From positions 576,364 through 640,363 of the forward strand of contig NZ_KI543237.1 of assembly GCF_000496835.1 (NCBI RefSeq): DNA of 64,000 nt, read 5' to 3'. This DNA is from Thalassobacillus devorans MSP14 (lineage in GTDB: Bacteria; Bacillota; Bacilli; Bacillales; Halobacillaceae). The notes below the pieces were generated by a model that saw only the letters and a list, made by a program, of their open reading frames with translations, searched no databases and was not told the DNA's origin. How positions within the stretch are numbered: position 1 is the first letter of the stretch; the number at the start of each line of letters is the position of its first letter. The position numbers and the translations under genes were made by a program. Positions 26,697-35,534 of this stretch are shown one piece after another.

Positions 26697-27858
26697 CTTT
26701 TTCCCGCCTTTTTTCAAGATATTCTTTCGGGTAGCGGCCGATCAGCCGTGCGATCGCCGGCTTAAGAACGAACATGCCGGATTCCTTCTCTTTATAGGCA
26801 AGCTCCCACGCCTGCAGTGCTTCGAAAAGTTCATTACGGATCGCCATCGTCCCGCTGTTCCTGTAAGCCTTGCTCCAGCCGTGGCTGTAATCATCGATCA
26901 GAAGCTGGACCATCCGGTCGAACTCAGTTTCTGTCCACTTCACCTGTCCGAATGCATTGATTGTTTCGTGTGCGACTTTTTCCCTTACTAATGCTGCAAA
27001 ATGGAGGATGAGCATCGATGTCATTTTCTGATCGGGGAACAGGTGAAATCGCTGCCGGTTTTCCTCCATGACGAGCATCGCGGCGTTTTTGAACATTTCC
27101 AGGCGAAATGGTGTATGGCTCTCGATGTCATCAGCCAGCCGGTTCCGGAAATTGCGGAGATAGGCAAAATCAGGATCATCCTCAGAGGTCCGGTAGACGA
27201 CAGGGGAAAACAGCAGTTTCCGGTAAACGCGCTTCCTCCGCTCATCCGTCCCCTGGCGCTGCCATTCACTGGCGAGGATGGCTTCTTTCGTATCATAACG
27301 GAACAAATCATCCGGATAAGAACGGATGAAGTAGCGGGCGTAGACGGTCACTTCATACAAGGCTTCGTAATTCTCATCCGCCGCGAACATTTCAATGTCC
27401 CCATCGACCAGCTTGATGATATGCATATCAAGCAGCTTTTTCAGCGCCCGGACCAATGACTTACGGTGATTGTAATTCGTCCAGTCCAGGGAAAAAGCGC
27501 CGGGGTACATATCCCTGATGTCCTCGCAGATTTCCGACAGGAGAAACTGTTCATCGACGGAACGGTTTTCGGTGAAAGCAAGTCCACAGCAGAAAATCGC
27601 ATAGTCACGTGGATCGCTGAACTCCTGAATTCCCATCCATGGTTTTGCTTCGACCGGGATCTTTTCCAGCTTGATGAAATGCTGATGGACAATCAGATCG
27701 AATCCGAACTTGTCGCTTATGTAGCGTTTGAGCTGATGCTCCCGTTCCCGGATTTTCTGATACAGCTCCGGTTCCTCGCTACGGAGGACCCAAAACTGCT
27801 CGAACAGGATGCTCAGCGCTTCTTCTGCTTTTTCATCGAATCCTTTTGGCTCCGTCAT
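26680..27858 (-). CDS. jetB: Wadjet type I protein JetB (TIGR02678, DUF2398)
   Basis: A KITE-like winged-helix subunit of the Wadjet complex, equivalent to MukE. The 392-residue sequence is rich in charged and aromatic residues, with no signal peptide or membrane helix. Segments such as FCCGLAFTENRSVDEQFLLSE cut to its core ENRSVDEQFLLSEI near 97, and RFHLFPDQKMTSMLILHFA core FPDQKMTSMLILHF near 274, fit the TIGR02678 family. The ATG at 27858 has AGGTGA upstream. It is 64 bases after jetA and overlaps jetC, in the canonical A-B-C-D order. Confidence 0.88.
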   Translation of the reverse strand: MTEPKGFDEKAEEALSILFEQFWVLRSEEPELYQKIREREHQLKRYISDKFGFDLIVHQHFIKLEKIPVEAKPWMGIQEFSDPRDYAIFCCGLAFTENRSVDEQFLLSEICEDIRDMYPGAFSLDWTNYNHRKSLVRALKKLLDMHIIKLVDGDIEMFAADENYEALYEVTVYARYFIRSYPDDLFRYDTKEAILASEWQRQGTDERRKRVYRKLLFSPVVYRTSEDDPDFAYLRNFRNRLADDIESHTPFRLEMFKNAAMLVMEENRQRFHLFPDQKMTSMLILHFAALVREKVAHETINAFGQVKWTETEFDRMVQLLIDDYSHGWSKAYRNSGTMAIRNELFEALQAWELAYKEKESGMFVLKPAIARLIGRYPKEYLEKRREKDGQDE

Positions 27859-27922
27859 TACCGGTCACCTCCCTGGCGTCTTTTGCTGTGATGGATGTCT
27901 CTATGGAGTACCCACTCTCCGG

Positions 27923-29401
27923 TCATTGGTTTCTGCCTCCGTCAAGGAATCGGAATACGACTTTTGGCATCTCCAGACTGCCATCCTCGGAAGCGAGCGT
28001 CGTCCTTCCTTTTCCTATTACTACCTGCACCTGTCGGCCCGTCTCCGTCTTGATGATCCGGTCCTTGCGCGCCATCGCCTTTCCGACCCAGGCAAGCAGC
28101 ACTTTCCGGACATGTTTTTCGATTACCGGTAATGCATCTGTCCTGATTTCCCCATTGGTGATATATTTCTCCAGCAGCTCCTGCTCGAGCCTCCGCTGCC
28201 TGAGGTGTGCCTTTCGCATCTGTTCTTTTTCTTGTTCATGACGGACCATTGCTCCGGCGCGGGTCTTTTCGGTAAATGTCCGCACCCTCGGCTTTGTGAC
28301 ATGCTCCATCGGCCGTTCTTCCCACACATCGGAGTAGATGTCATCTGTAGGAATGTGGTCCGAATGGAAGTGACGGGTATGGAACACCCCAAAGGCGATT
28401 GCGGACAGCTCATGAGCTTCATTGATATCTTCTAAACTGTCAAACCATTTGGCAAGGTGGAGATAATCCTGCTTGCGGCTCCGAAAATGCTGGTGACGTT
28501 CCCCCAGACGCTGGACGACACGCGTGACCCGTCGAATCGCCTCATTCGTACGCATCTGAAGCATCGCATACTCGCTGTCGCCATGAATATTACCGAGAAA
28601 CCAGGCAGACAGGCTGCGCCACTTTTCCAGTTCCTCCGTCAGCCGTTCTTCAGGCACCAGCTCCTCGAACCGGAATGTCTGCTCCTGGTGGGCGACCACT
28701 TTTTCCAGGAACTTTTCCAATTGTTTACGGTCAACCGATTGTATCAGCTCCTGAATTTGGAGTGCGGTCTGCTGCAGTGCAATGATGAAGTCCCGCAGAT
28801 AAGCGGTGAATTGATCCTTATACACCAGGAAAGCCTCGGTCTGCATCCGCTGCTCGACTTCCTCACTGTTCAGATAAGCCAGATAGTCCGCCGTGTTTTG
28901 CGTAATTTTGCGGTAATACGTTAGCACATCCTCCCACAGCTGTGCCGCTTCCTCTGATGGTATATTGCTCTCGAAACTTCCTTCGACTTTGACGAGTGAC
29001 TGATACAGCCGCTCGAACTGTGTCTTCTCCAGCGAACCTCCGAACGTCTCACCCATATGTTCCATCTGCTGCAGCATACGCTCAAACTCTACGGTGTAAG
29101 CAGTACACTGGTAGCGGAATCGTTTCTTTATGTATTCTTCCACTGTCCTCGCCTTACCGGAATCCTGGCTGGCAATGAGGTTGCCCCACTTTACCAGGGC
29201 GGAGAGGTCCTGGTGCAGCTGGTCCTCTGTATAACCGGTGAAACCTTCCAGCTGCCGGAGATGGCCCAGGATTTCCTCCGGGAATAAAAATTCGCGCATC
29301 CGCTCATGCTGGATGTAGAAATACCGGAGGATCGCCCGGTAGCTCCACGCGCGATCTGCCGTCAGATAAGTCGCCTCTATCACCTTTTTGAAACTATCCA
29401 T
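27923..29401 (-). CDS. jetA: Wadjet type I protein JetA (TIGR02677, DUF2397, kleisin-like)
   Basis: The kleisin-like subunit (MukF analogue) that bridges the JetC heads. About 492 residues; the N-terminus MDSFKKVIEATYLTADRAW and the following YRAILRYFYIQHERM are typical of TIGR02677 proteins. I prefer the ATG at 29401 on that basis, though an in-frame ATG at 29437 exists and neither has a strong ribosome binding site. It is the first gene of the operon. The region between it and the divergent gene at 29691 holds a two-hairpin repeat. Base composition of jetABCD is visibly richer in G and C than the flanking genes, suggesting acquisition as a block. Confidence 0.9.
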   Translation of the reverse strand: MDSFKKVIEATYLTADRAWSYRAILRYFYIQHERMREFLFPEEILGHLRQLEGFTGYTEDQLHQDLSALVKWGNLIASQDSGKARTVEEYIKKRFRYQCTAYTVEFERMLQQMEHMGETFGGSLEKTQFERLYQSLVKVEGSFESNIPSEEAAQLWEDVLTYYRKITQNTADYLAYLNSEEVEQRMQTEAFLVYKDQFTAYLRDFIIALQQTALQIQELIQSVDRKQLEKFLEKVVAHQEQTFRFEELVPEERLTEELEKWRSLSAWFLGNIHGDSEYAMLQMRTNEAIRRVTRVVQRLGERHQHFRSRKQDYLHLAKWFDSLEDINEAHELSAIAFGVFHTRHFHSDHIPTDDIYSDVWEERPMEHVTKPRVRTFTEKTRAGAMVRHEQEKEQMRKAHLRQRRLEQELLEKYITNGEIRTDALPVIEKHVRKVLLAWVGKAMARKDRIIKTETGRQVQVVIGKGRTTLASEDGSLEMPKVVFRFLDGGRNQ

Positions 29402-29487
29402 ACTGCCCGCACATCCCTCATCGTTGATTAGTTTCATTGTAAGAGGAATGACGTTACCTGTCTATCCCCGTCGAACCTCCCCCCCTT

Positions 29488-29570
29488 ACCCCAGGTCCTC
29501 CAGATTCTGGAGGACCTGGGGTGTTGACTTGTTTACCCCGGAGCCCTCCAAATTTTGGATGCTCCGGGGT
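29488..29570. repeat. Complete two-hairpin repeat (R2: arms A and B)
   Basis: Arm A (29488-29522) is a perfect palindrome with stem ACCCCAGGTCCTCCAGA. A 12-base linker follows, then arm B (29535-29570) with stem ACCCCGGAGC and apical CCTCCAAATTTTGGATG. Unlike most copies, this one lies between divergent 5' ends (jetA and the NAGPA gene), where termination is not an obvious job. The remaining 29402-29690 interval shows AT-rich promoter-like sequence near 29630-29680 and nothing else. Confidence 0.85.
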
Positions 29571-29690
29571 GTCTTTTGTCTAATTTTGATGGTTCTTAAT
29601 TCCTTTTTCCTTCTTTTCTATAGGATTATTGCAATTGAATATATAAGTAACATTCGAAGACTACTAATCTATAGAAAAGGAGTAGATGGA

Positions 29691-31235
29691 ATGAGCAATA
29701 ACAGGCTAGTCGGCACTTCTTTGAGGATTATCACGTTAAGTTTATGGATGTTACTTGGGGGTTTTTCCGTAAATACTGCATCAGCCTATATGGAACTGGA
29801 TCTTGGCAATGCAGGGCTGGAAGAAACCCGTGAAACAGAGGAAATTGCTCCTGGTGTTAACTACACCCACTTTGAACGTGGCCATACTTCTGATGTATAC
29901 ACGGTTCAGATCGCCCTGATGGAAACAAAGAATGAAAGCAAGGATCTAGTCAAACGCTTAAAAGCAGACGGTTATAAGGCTTATGTCACTAAGATTAAAG
30001 ATAATAAATACAACGATATTGAAACACATCACATCGCTTATCTTGTACGCGTCGGAGAGTTTGAAGACATTGGTTCAGCGCAGGAGTTAGAAGCAGAACT
30101 GGAAAAAGACGGTTACACGAGTGCCAGCACACTTTTTACTGCCTTTGACGGAACACGGACAGATGGTCCATGGGCAGTCAATATTCTGGAAGTTGATCCG
30201 GATGTTTTTGATGGGACCGTCACTTCCGCCCTCGCCCAAGGAAAGGTGCAGGGAAAAGAGCGGGTAACCGAGATATCTGAGCGGACCGGAGCCCTTGCAG
30301 CAATCAATGGCGGATACTTTGTCGTCGGTTCCCGTGACGGGACACCGGGAGACCTGGCCGGCGCTTCTGTCATTAATGGCGAACTGGTCAGTGAATCTGT
30401 CAGCGACCGCACCAGTCTGGTTTTTTCCGACTCGGGGGCAGATATCGCGGAAGTGGAAACGGAACTGATGGTTGAGGCTTCCGATGGAGCTTCCATCCCC
30501 CTGGATGGCATCAACCGGAAACCTGGGTTAATCCGTAGCTGTGGCGGTACCGGAGATGATGTACCGACAGAAGCACCGCGCCATGATGTCACCTGCACCG
30601 ATGACAGCGAGCTGATTTTATTCAAGCCGATATTTGGCGATGAAACACCGGCAGGTGAAGGCCTGGAAGTTGTTTTAGATTCGGATGGCGAGATTTGGGA
30701 AGTCAGAAACCAAGGCGGACACATCCCGGTAGATGGTGCGGTACTTGCTGCTACTGGCTCACACGCCGATTGGCTTAGGCAACATGCACAACCAGGAGCC
30801 AAGCTGAATGTGGAGGAGAGTTTATTGGTAGATGGAGAAGAGTCGGCGGGTGAAGCCATAAATAGTATTGTAAATGGCGGCCCACGCCTGATTGAAAACG
30901 GAGAATTGGCGATTTCTGCCGCTGATGAGGGTTTCTATTGGAGTACTGACTTCCTGTATAACTTTGCTATCAAGCGACACCCTAGGACGCTTGCAGGTAT
31001 CAAGGAAAACGGCAACCTGTTGTTTGTTACTGTAGACGGTCGTGCCGACAACAGCATCGGCGTGAACTTCCTGGAAAGCGCAAAGCTGATGAAGAGTCTC
31101 GGTGCAGTTGTAGCTATGAATCTCGATGGCGGCGGCTCATCGACTATGGCTGTCGGCGGTGAACTGGTTAATCAGCCTTCCGATGCTTCCGGCGAAAGAC
31201 CCGTCGGTGACGCGATTGTTATCTTGCCAGAATAA
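29691..31235 (+). CDS. Secreted SPOR + NAGPA (phosphodiester glycosidase) domain protein
   Basis: A 514-residue exported protein. The signal peptide spans residues 1-32 (…NTASA). A SPOR-like peptidoglycan-binding segment at about 68-145 (VYTVQIALMET, AYLVRVGEF) is followed by a NAGPA domain from about 155 to the end. The NAGPA core is AAINGGYFVVGSRDGTPGD and MNLDGGGSSTMAVGG. NAGPA proteins cleave sugar phosphodiesters; several bacterial ones act on exopolysaccharide or wall glycopolymer. The start at 29691 has AAAGGAG upstream; any longer frame runs into the jetA 5' region. A deleted copy of it lies at 20968-21235, on the far side of the Wadjet operon. Substrate is unknown. Confidence 0.85.
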   Translation: MSNNRLVGTSLRIITLSLWMLLGGFSVNTASAYMELDLGNAGLEETRETEEIAPGVNYTHFERGHTSDVYTVQIALMETKNESKDLVKRLKADGYKAYVTKIKDNKYNDIETHHIAYLVRVGEFEDIGSAQELEAELEKDGYTSASTLFTAFDGTRTDGPWAVNILEVDPDVFDGTVTSALAQGKVQGKERVTEISERTGALAAINGGYFVVGSRDGTPGDLAGASVINGELVSESVSDRTSLVFSDSGADIAEVETELMVEASDGASIPLDGINRKPGLIRSCGGTGDDVPTEAPRHDVTCTDDSELILFKPIFGDETPAGEGLEVVLDSDGEIWEVRNQGGHIPVDGAVLAATGSHADWLRQHAQPGAKLNVEESLLVDGEESAGEAINSIVNGGPRLIENGELAISAADEGFYWSTDFLYNFAIKRHPRTLAGIKENGNLLFVTVDGRADNSIGVNFLESAKLMKSLGAVVAMNLDGGGSSTMAVGGELVNQPSDASGERPVGDAIVILPE

Positions 31236-31248
31236 CCTTTTTAACCAT

Positions 31249-31320
31249 ACCCCAGGTCCTCCAGAAATTGGAGGACCTGGGGTGTTAACTTGTCTACCCC
31301 GGAGCCCTCCAAATCATGGA
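31249..31320. repeat. Two-hairpin repeat with truncated arm B (R3)
   Basis: Arm A (31249-31283) is intact and begins 14 bases after the NAGPA gene stop. The linker and the left half of arm B follow, but the sequence departs after AAATCATGGA at 31320, so arm B has lost its right half. Confidence 0.85.
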
Positions 31321-31328
31321 AAATTAAA

Positions 31329-31355
31329 AGGTGTCCATTGGTTAGATGGACACCT
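31329..31355 (-). terminator. Intrinsic terminator of the M28 peptidase gene
   Basis: AGGTGTCCAT / ATGGACACCT stem with a 7-base loop lies 12 bases beyond the peptidase stop. On the minus strand it is followed by TTTTAATTTT. Confidence 0.8.
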
Positions 31356-31367
31356 ACGTATCTTACT

Positions 31368-33461
31368 TTAATTCATCGCTTTTTCTACTGTATCAGTTGT
31401 CTTCTGGAGCGAGGTTTCAAGTCTGTCAATAGCTTGCTGCAATGCCTCTCGGTCACCAGCTTCAATGGCTTCTGCAAGGGCTGGAAGTGGCAGAGCTGCA
31501 TAGCCGGTTGTCATTCCTGGAGCCCAAATCTGATGCTTATACCAGGAACGGCCCGGTAACCCCTTCTCATTCATTAGATCACGCTCTTGTTTTAACATAG
31601 CCGTATTCATGTTTTTCAACAGGCGTTTTTCTGGTCCCTGAATTCCGTCAGAAATCATCTCTTCGGCTTTTAATTCCAATGCAGTTGCAGCAAATTGCCA
31701 TTCTCTGGCCTGTTCTTTGAGGTTAGCCAGGTTAACGTCATTATTTTGTTCCAGTTCTTCTAGAAGTTGAACGACTTCTTGCGCATAATCGGAATACTTA
31801 AACGGCAATAGGTCAGCATTAGCAAGCCGAAGAGCAGCAAGGCCTACCAGTTTTGCTCCTGCTTCATGATGTTGATAGCCAGGATCTGCAAAGCGCTGCA
31901 TTGCATCTGAATTATCGTAAAAGCTGTGATACAAACCGCCTGGAGAGCTAAAGCCCATCCCTAAAGAAGGAACACCAATATGCTGCAGGAACGCAGTATA
32001 ATCAGAGCCGCTTCCCAACTGTCCTAATTCCGGTTCTTTATTACCAGACCGCTGATACCAATCTTCATAAATAGAGGTCCCCGTTCTAGGTTCCTCGACT
32101 TCTTTCGTAACGTCATAAATCAATTCATTTAATGACGGTACCGAGGAAGCTCCAAAATACTTCCCTCCCAAACCGTCCATATTCAGATAAGCTACTGCAT
32201 TTTTCGTTAAATCTTTCCGTTCTTCTTCCACCCATTCGGTAGAACCAAGCAATCCATATTCTTCACCATCCCAACCGGCAATTACAATGGTCCGATCCGG
32301 CCTCCATCCTTCCTGGTATAACTCACCAAGCGAACGGGCGATTTCCATTGCTGAAGCCCAACCTGAGGTATTATCACTGGTCCCATACACCCAAGTGTCC
32401 CGGTGAGCCCCAATGACAATTTTTTCTTTCGGATGTTTTTTACCCTTAATTTCCACAATCACATCATTTACCGGTTCATTCTGATACTCAATGTCCAATG
32501 ATAGTTTTACTTTAGTCGGACCTGGACCTATTTTGTAGTCAATAGGAAGCCCGCCTTGCCAGGATTCAGGGGCTGTCTCCCCTTCCATTGCTGCTAAGAG
32601 CGGCTCGGCCTCTCCATAAGAAATAGGGGTGGTCGGAATCGACGGTAGTGAGTCCGCTTCTGAAGGATCGATACGTTTAGTCCCTTTTTTCGAAGCCTCA
32701 CCCGGGGTCAAAGGATCTCCTGGATAGTTGAAAATATAAAGGACACTCCCACGTTGAATACCATCCTCTGGAAGCCAGGGCCCTTCCGGATAAACTTCTC
32801 CATGCACGTAGTCTTCAGGGTCGGAATATAACAAGACACCTGCTGCACCCCGTTGTTCCGCCTGGGAAGGTTTCACACCGCGGAAGTTAGCGCCGTATCG
32901 AGCAATGACTATTTTACCTTTAACCGATATTCCTCGCTTCTCCAATTCTTCGAAATCTTCCGGTCTACCATAGTTTGCGTAGACGATTTCAGCCTCGATT
33001 TCACCTGCAGCTGAATACGCATTATAGCCAGTTACAACTTCATCCGCATACGGAGTGCCTTCCGGAATATCTTCTATTACACTAATTTCCCGATTTTCCG
33101 GTGCTGTCTGGCTGACAGAAATACTGTCAGGTTTGGACATATATACATCGTAGGATTTCACTTTGGGTTTTAAGCCGGCTGACTCTAGCTGTTGAAGAGC
33201 ATAGTTGAGGGAAGCATCATTTCCTGCTGTGGCTACTCTGGAGGGGCGTGAACTCATAGATTCAGAGTATTCCTGAATGGAAGTCGAATTAACAGTTTCA
33301 AGATAATTTTCTTCGTATTCTTGCTGCCAGGAAGATTTCTCTGGTGAAAAACCTTGAACAGCAGAATCCGCTGCAACACTTTCGGGTAATCCTGTTGGAA
33401 TTAATAGAGTTAGAGAAAGGACACCTGTGGTAAGCCAACGTCGTTTTTTATTACGCTTCAT
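31368..33461 (-). CDS. Secreted M28-family metallopeptidase with PA and dimerisation domains (PSMA-like)
   Basis: An exported exopeptidase, about 697 residues, resembling glutamate carboxypeptidase II and transferrin-receptor-like peptidases. It has a signal peptide to about residue 31, a PA domain at about 140-260, and the M28 catalytic domain at about 345-570. Zinc ligands are visible in GAHRDTWVYG and SDNTSGW, DGEEYGLLGS, NMDGLGG and LYHSFYDN. A helical dimerisation-type domain ends the protein. The ATG at 33461 is chosen over a GTG at 33473 because AGGAG sits at the right distance only for 33461. It probably supplies glutamate or peptides from outside. Confidence 0.88.
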   Translation of the reverse strand: MKRNKKRRWLTTGVLSLTLLIPTGLPESVAADSAVQGFSPEKSSWQQEYEENYLETVNSTSIQEYSESMSSRPSRVATAGNDASLNYALQQLESAGLKPKVKSYDVYMSKPDSISVSQTAPENREISVIEDIPEGTPYADEVVTGYNAYSAAGEIEAEIVYANYGRPEDFEELEKRGISVKGKIVIARYGANFRGVKPSQAEQRGAAGVLLYSDPEDYVHGEVYPEGPWLPEDGIQRGSVLYIFNYPGDPLTPGEASKKGTKRIDPSEADSLPSIPTTPISYGEAEPLLAAMEGETAPESWQGGLPIDYKIGPGPTKVKLSLDIEYQNEPVNDVIVEIKGKKHPKEKIVIGAHRDTWVYGTSDNTSGWASAMEIARSLGELYQEGWRPDRTIVIAGWDGEEYGLLGSTEWVEEERKDLTKNAVAYLNMDGLGGKYFGASSVPSLNELIYDVTKEVEEPRTGTSIYEDWYQRSGNKEPELGQLGSGSDYTAFLQHIGVPSLGMGFSSPGGLYHSFYDNSDAMQRFADPGYQHHEAGAKLVGLAALRLANADLLPFKYSDYAQEVVQLLEELEQNNDVNLANLKEQAREWQFAATALELKAEEMISDGIQGPEKRLLKNMNTAMLKQERDLMNEKGLPGRSWYKHQIWAPGMTTGYAALPLPALAEAIEAGDREALQQAIDRLETSLQKTTDTVEKAMN

Positions 33462-33597
33462 TCCATCAATCACTCCTTTTTATTTGTTACTGTTTATACT
33501 AGCAAATGAAACATCCCCATAATATGGTAGATTGGTAACTTTCATGTAGTATATTGTCATTATTTTGAAACTAAGGAAATTAGGTACTAGGTAATAG

Positions 33598-33627
33598 TTG
33601 ACAAAAGCAACTACATTCATGTATAAA
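33598..33627 (+). promoter_or_regulatory. Promoter and candidate operator of the MarR regulator
   Basis: TTGACA at 33598, an 18-base spacer and TATAAA at 33622 form a sigma-A promoter. An inverted repeat TACAT-TC-ATGTA at 33612-33623 overlaps the -10 box, well placed for autorepression by the MarR protein encoded next. Confidence 0.55.
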
Positions 33628-33647
33628 TAAGTCAAAATAGTTAGAAA

Positions 33648-34088
33648 ATGGTGAAAATTTTGTATGAGGAAATAAGAAAGTTCAACCGGTTTTATACACG
33701 AGTATTGGGATTAATCAATCAGTACACCGAAGAAAGTCCATATACACTTCTGGAAGCTCAAATTCTTTATGAAATATATACTAGGGAAGGATGTGTAGCT
33801 CATGAAATAGGTAACCGTTTCTCAATAGATAAAGGGTACCTTAGTAGAATTATTAATAAGCTTACAAAGGAAGGCCTTATCTTTAAAAAACCCGCTGACC
33901 ATGATAAAAGAAAGAGTATCTTACTGATTACTCCTAAAGGGATGACCCAATTAAATGAACTGATCGAATCTTCCAATTACTATGTTCAAAGAATGCTAGA
34001 AGGTATTCCTGATCAGGAACAGGAAAGACTAATCGAAGCCATGCAGGTGATTCAAGATATTTTTAACACCTACAAGAAGGAAAAATAA
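33648..34088 (+). CDS. MarR-family transcriptional regulator
   Basis: A 146-residue winged-helix regulator. The central region carries CVAHEIGNRFSIDKGYLSR (recognition helices, about 47-65) followed by the wing KPADHDKRKSILLITPKG at about 83-100, both typical of MarR. Its gene has a promoter with an overlapping inverted repeat and precedes the transporter and hydrolase genes by 21 bases, with which it probably forms an operon. The ligand is unknown; regulation of the downstream transporter and hydrolase is inferred. Confidence 0.88.
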   Translation: MVKILYEEIRKFNRFYTRVLGLINQYTEESPYTLLEAQILYEIYTREGCVAHEIGNRFSIDKGYLSRIINKLTKEGLIFKKPADHDKRKSILLITPKGMTQLNELIESSNYYVQRMLEGIPDQEQERLIEAMQVIQDIFNTYKKEK

Positions 34089-34109
34089 TTATGTAGAGGA
34101 GGAGGAACC

Positions 34110-35519
34110 ATGAGTAATATCTACATAACAGTAGTCGTTCTTTATTTGGTATTAATGATTCTGATGGGAGTTTATTATGCCAAAAGAGAAGTAAAGACAA
34201 GTGAAGATTTCATGGTAGCTGGCAGGAGATTACCAAGAATTATTATGATTGGTACGTTGTTAGCCACTTGGGTTGGCTCCGGTACGGTGGTTGGGGGTGC
34301 CAGCTTCATTTACCAATACGGACCTCTAGCATCTATTATTTATTTTGCCGGGGCTCCTATAGGGATTTTCATCTTATATTTTATTGCTGATAAGGCACGG
34401 GCACTAAGTAAATATACGGTTCCCGAGATGCTCGAAGTAAAATTCGGGAAACATACCCGAACAATTGCTGCAATATTTATTCTTCTGGCGTATGTTGGGA
34501 TCACCTCTTACCAGTTTATTGGCGGGGGATATGTGTTGAATATCACTACCGGCATTTCTGTAGAGATGGGCACATTGATTACCGCGGCACTTGTTATTTT
34601 TTTAGCAACTACTGGTGGTATGTTTTCTGTCGCATATACGGATTTCTTAAGCTCTTTCCTTATCGTGATTGGTTTTATTATTGGCATTCCATTCGCTTTA
34701 TCCGCAGCCGGTGGAGTGGATGGGTTAACGACTGGACTTTCAGAAGCTCAACTGTCCTGGACCGGAGGGTTAACTGTTACCCAGTTAATCGGGTTTTTCC
34801 TTCCTACTTTCCTTTTAATTTTAGGTGACCAAAACATGTACCAACGTTTTTCATCCGCTAAAACCCCAGCTGTTGCAAAAAAGTCAACCGTCGGCTTCTT
34901 CTTTGGTGACTTACTCATCGTAGGGTTAGCCATTACATTAGCTACTTGTTCGATTGTTTTATTTCCTAATATCCCCGCTGATACCGCCATCATCGAATTG
35001 GCTGCAAGTGGATTACCGATCGGTATCGGTTCGCTCATTCTTGCAGCATCTGTCGCTTTCATTATCACCACAGGAAACTCTTACTTATTATCTTCAGCCG
35101 GAAACCTCGTATATGACTTAATCCAAGGATTTCGTAAAAAGAAGATCCCCGAGAATAAGCTCCTTGGATTGAATCGTTATATTGTCATTTTGTTAGGAGC
35201 CTTTGCTTATATTATTGGACAATTCTTCCCCACCGTTTTAGCCATCCAAATGTATTCTTACACCATGTATGGGGCAGCCATAACACCAACCATCTTAGCT
35301 AGTTTTCTATGGAAAAGAGCAACAACTCCAGGTGTTTTAACTTCGATCATCACAGGCGGAGTCGCCACCTTATTTTGGGAAATGGCCCTGCAAAGACCCA
35401 TGGGCTGGAATAGTGTGTTAATCTCATTGCCATTATCTGTAGCTGCTTTGATTGTAGTGAGCCTGCTTACCAAACCAAAACAACTGGAAGCTCAATCTTC
35501 TAAAGTTGTTAATGACTAA
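34110..35519 (+). CDS. Sodium:solute symporter (SSS family)
   Basis: A 469-residue protein with about 13 membrane helices, of the PanF/PutP-like SSS family. Signatures are SEDFMVAGRRLP near residue 32, ATWVGSGTVVGGASF near 52 with sodium-site residues, and GDQNMYQRFSSAK near 240. It carries a solute inward with sodium. It is flanked by a MarR gene and a creatinase-like M24 hydrolase, so the substrate may be that enzyme's substrate (for example an amidino or ectoine-like compound); this is inference. The start at 34110 has GGAGGAGG upstream. Confidence 0.88.
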   Translation: MSNIYITVVVLYLVLMILMGVYYAKREVKTSEDFMVAGRRLPRIIMIGTLLATWVGSGTVVGGASFIYQYGPLASIIYFAGAPIGIFILYFIADKARALSKYTVPEMLEVKFGKHTRTIAAIFILLAYVGITSYQFIGGGYVLNITTGISVEMGTLITAALVIFLATTGGMFSVAYTDFLSSFLIVIGFIIGIPFALSAAGGVDGLTTGLSEAQLSWTGGLTVTQLIGFFLPTFLLILGDQNMYQRFSSAKTPAVAKKSTVGFFFGDLLIVGLAITLATCSIVLFPNIPADTAIIELAASGLPIGIGSLILAASVAFIITTGNSYLLSSAGNLVYDLIQGFRKKKIPENKLLGLNRYIVILLGAFAYIIGQFFPTVLAIQMYSYTMYGAAITPTILASFLWKRATTPGVLTSIITGGVATLFWEMALQRPMGWNSVLISLPLSVAALIVVSLLTKPKQLEAQSSKVVND

Positions 35520-35534
35520 ATGGAGGTAGATAAT

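Noticed and set aside
22730-26734. Many open frames on the plus strand and in alternative minus frames across jetC and jetB
   Set aside because: They overlap the strongly supported 1378-residue JetC and 392-residue JetB frames, lack ribosome binding sites and show biased, low-complexity compositions. GC-rich coding DNA commonly gives such shadow frames.
29388-29690. N-terminal extension of the NAGPA protein up to 29388
   Set aside because: It runs through the two-hairpin repeat and the jetA 5' region; the start at 29691 has a good ribosome binding site and a clear signal peptide.
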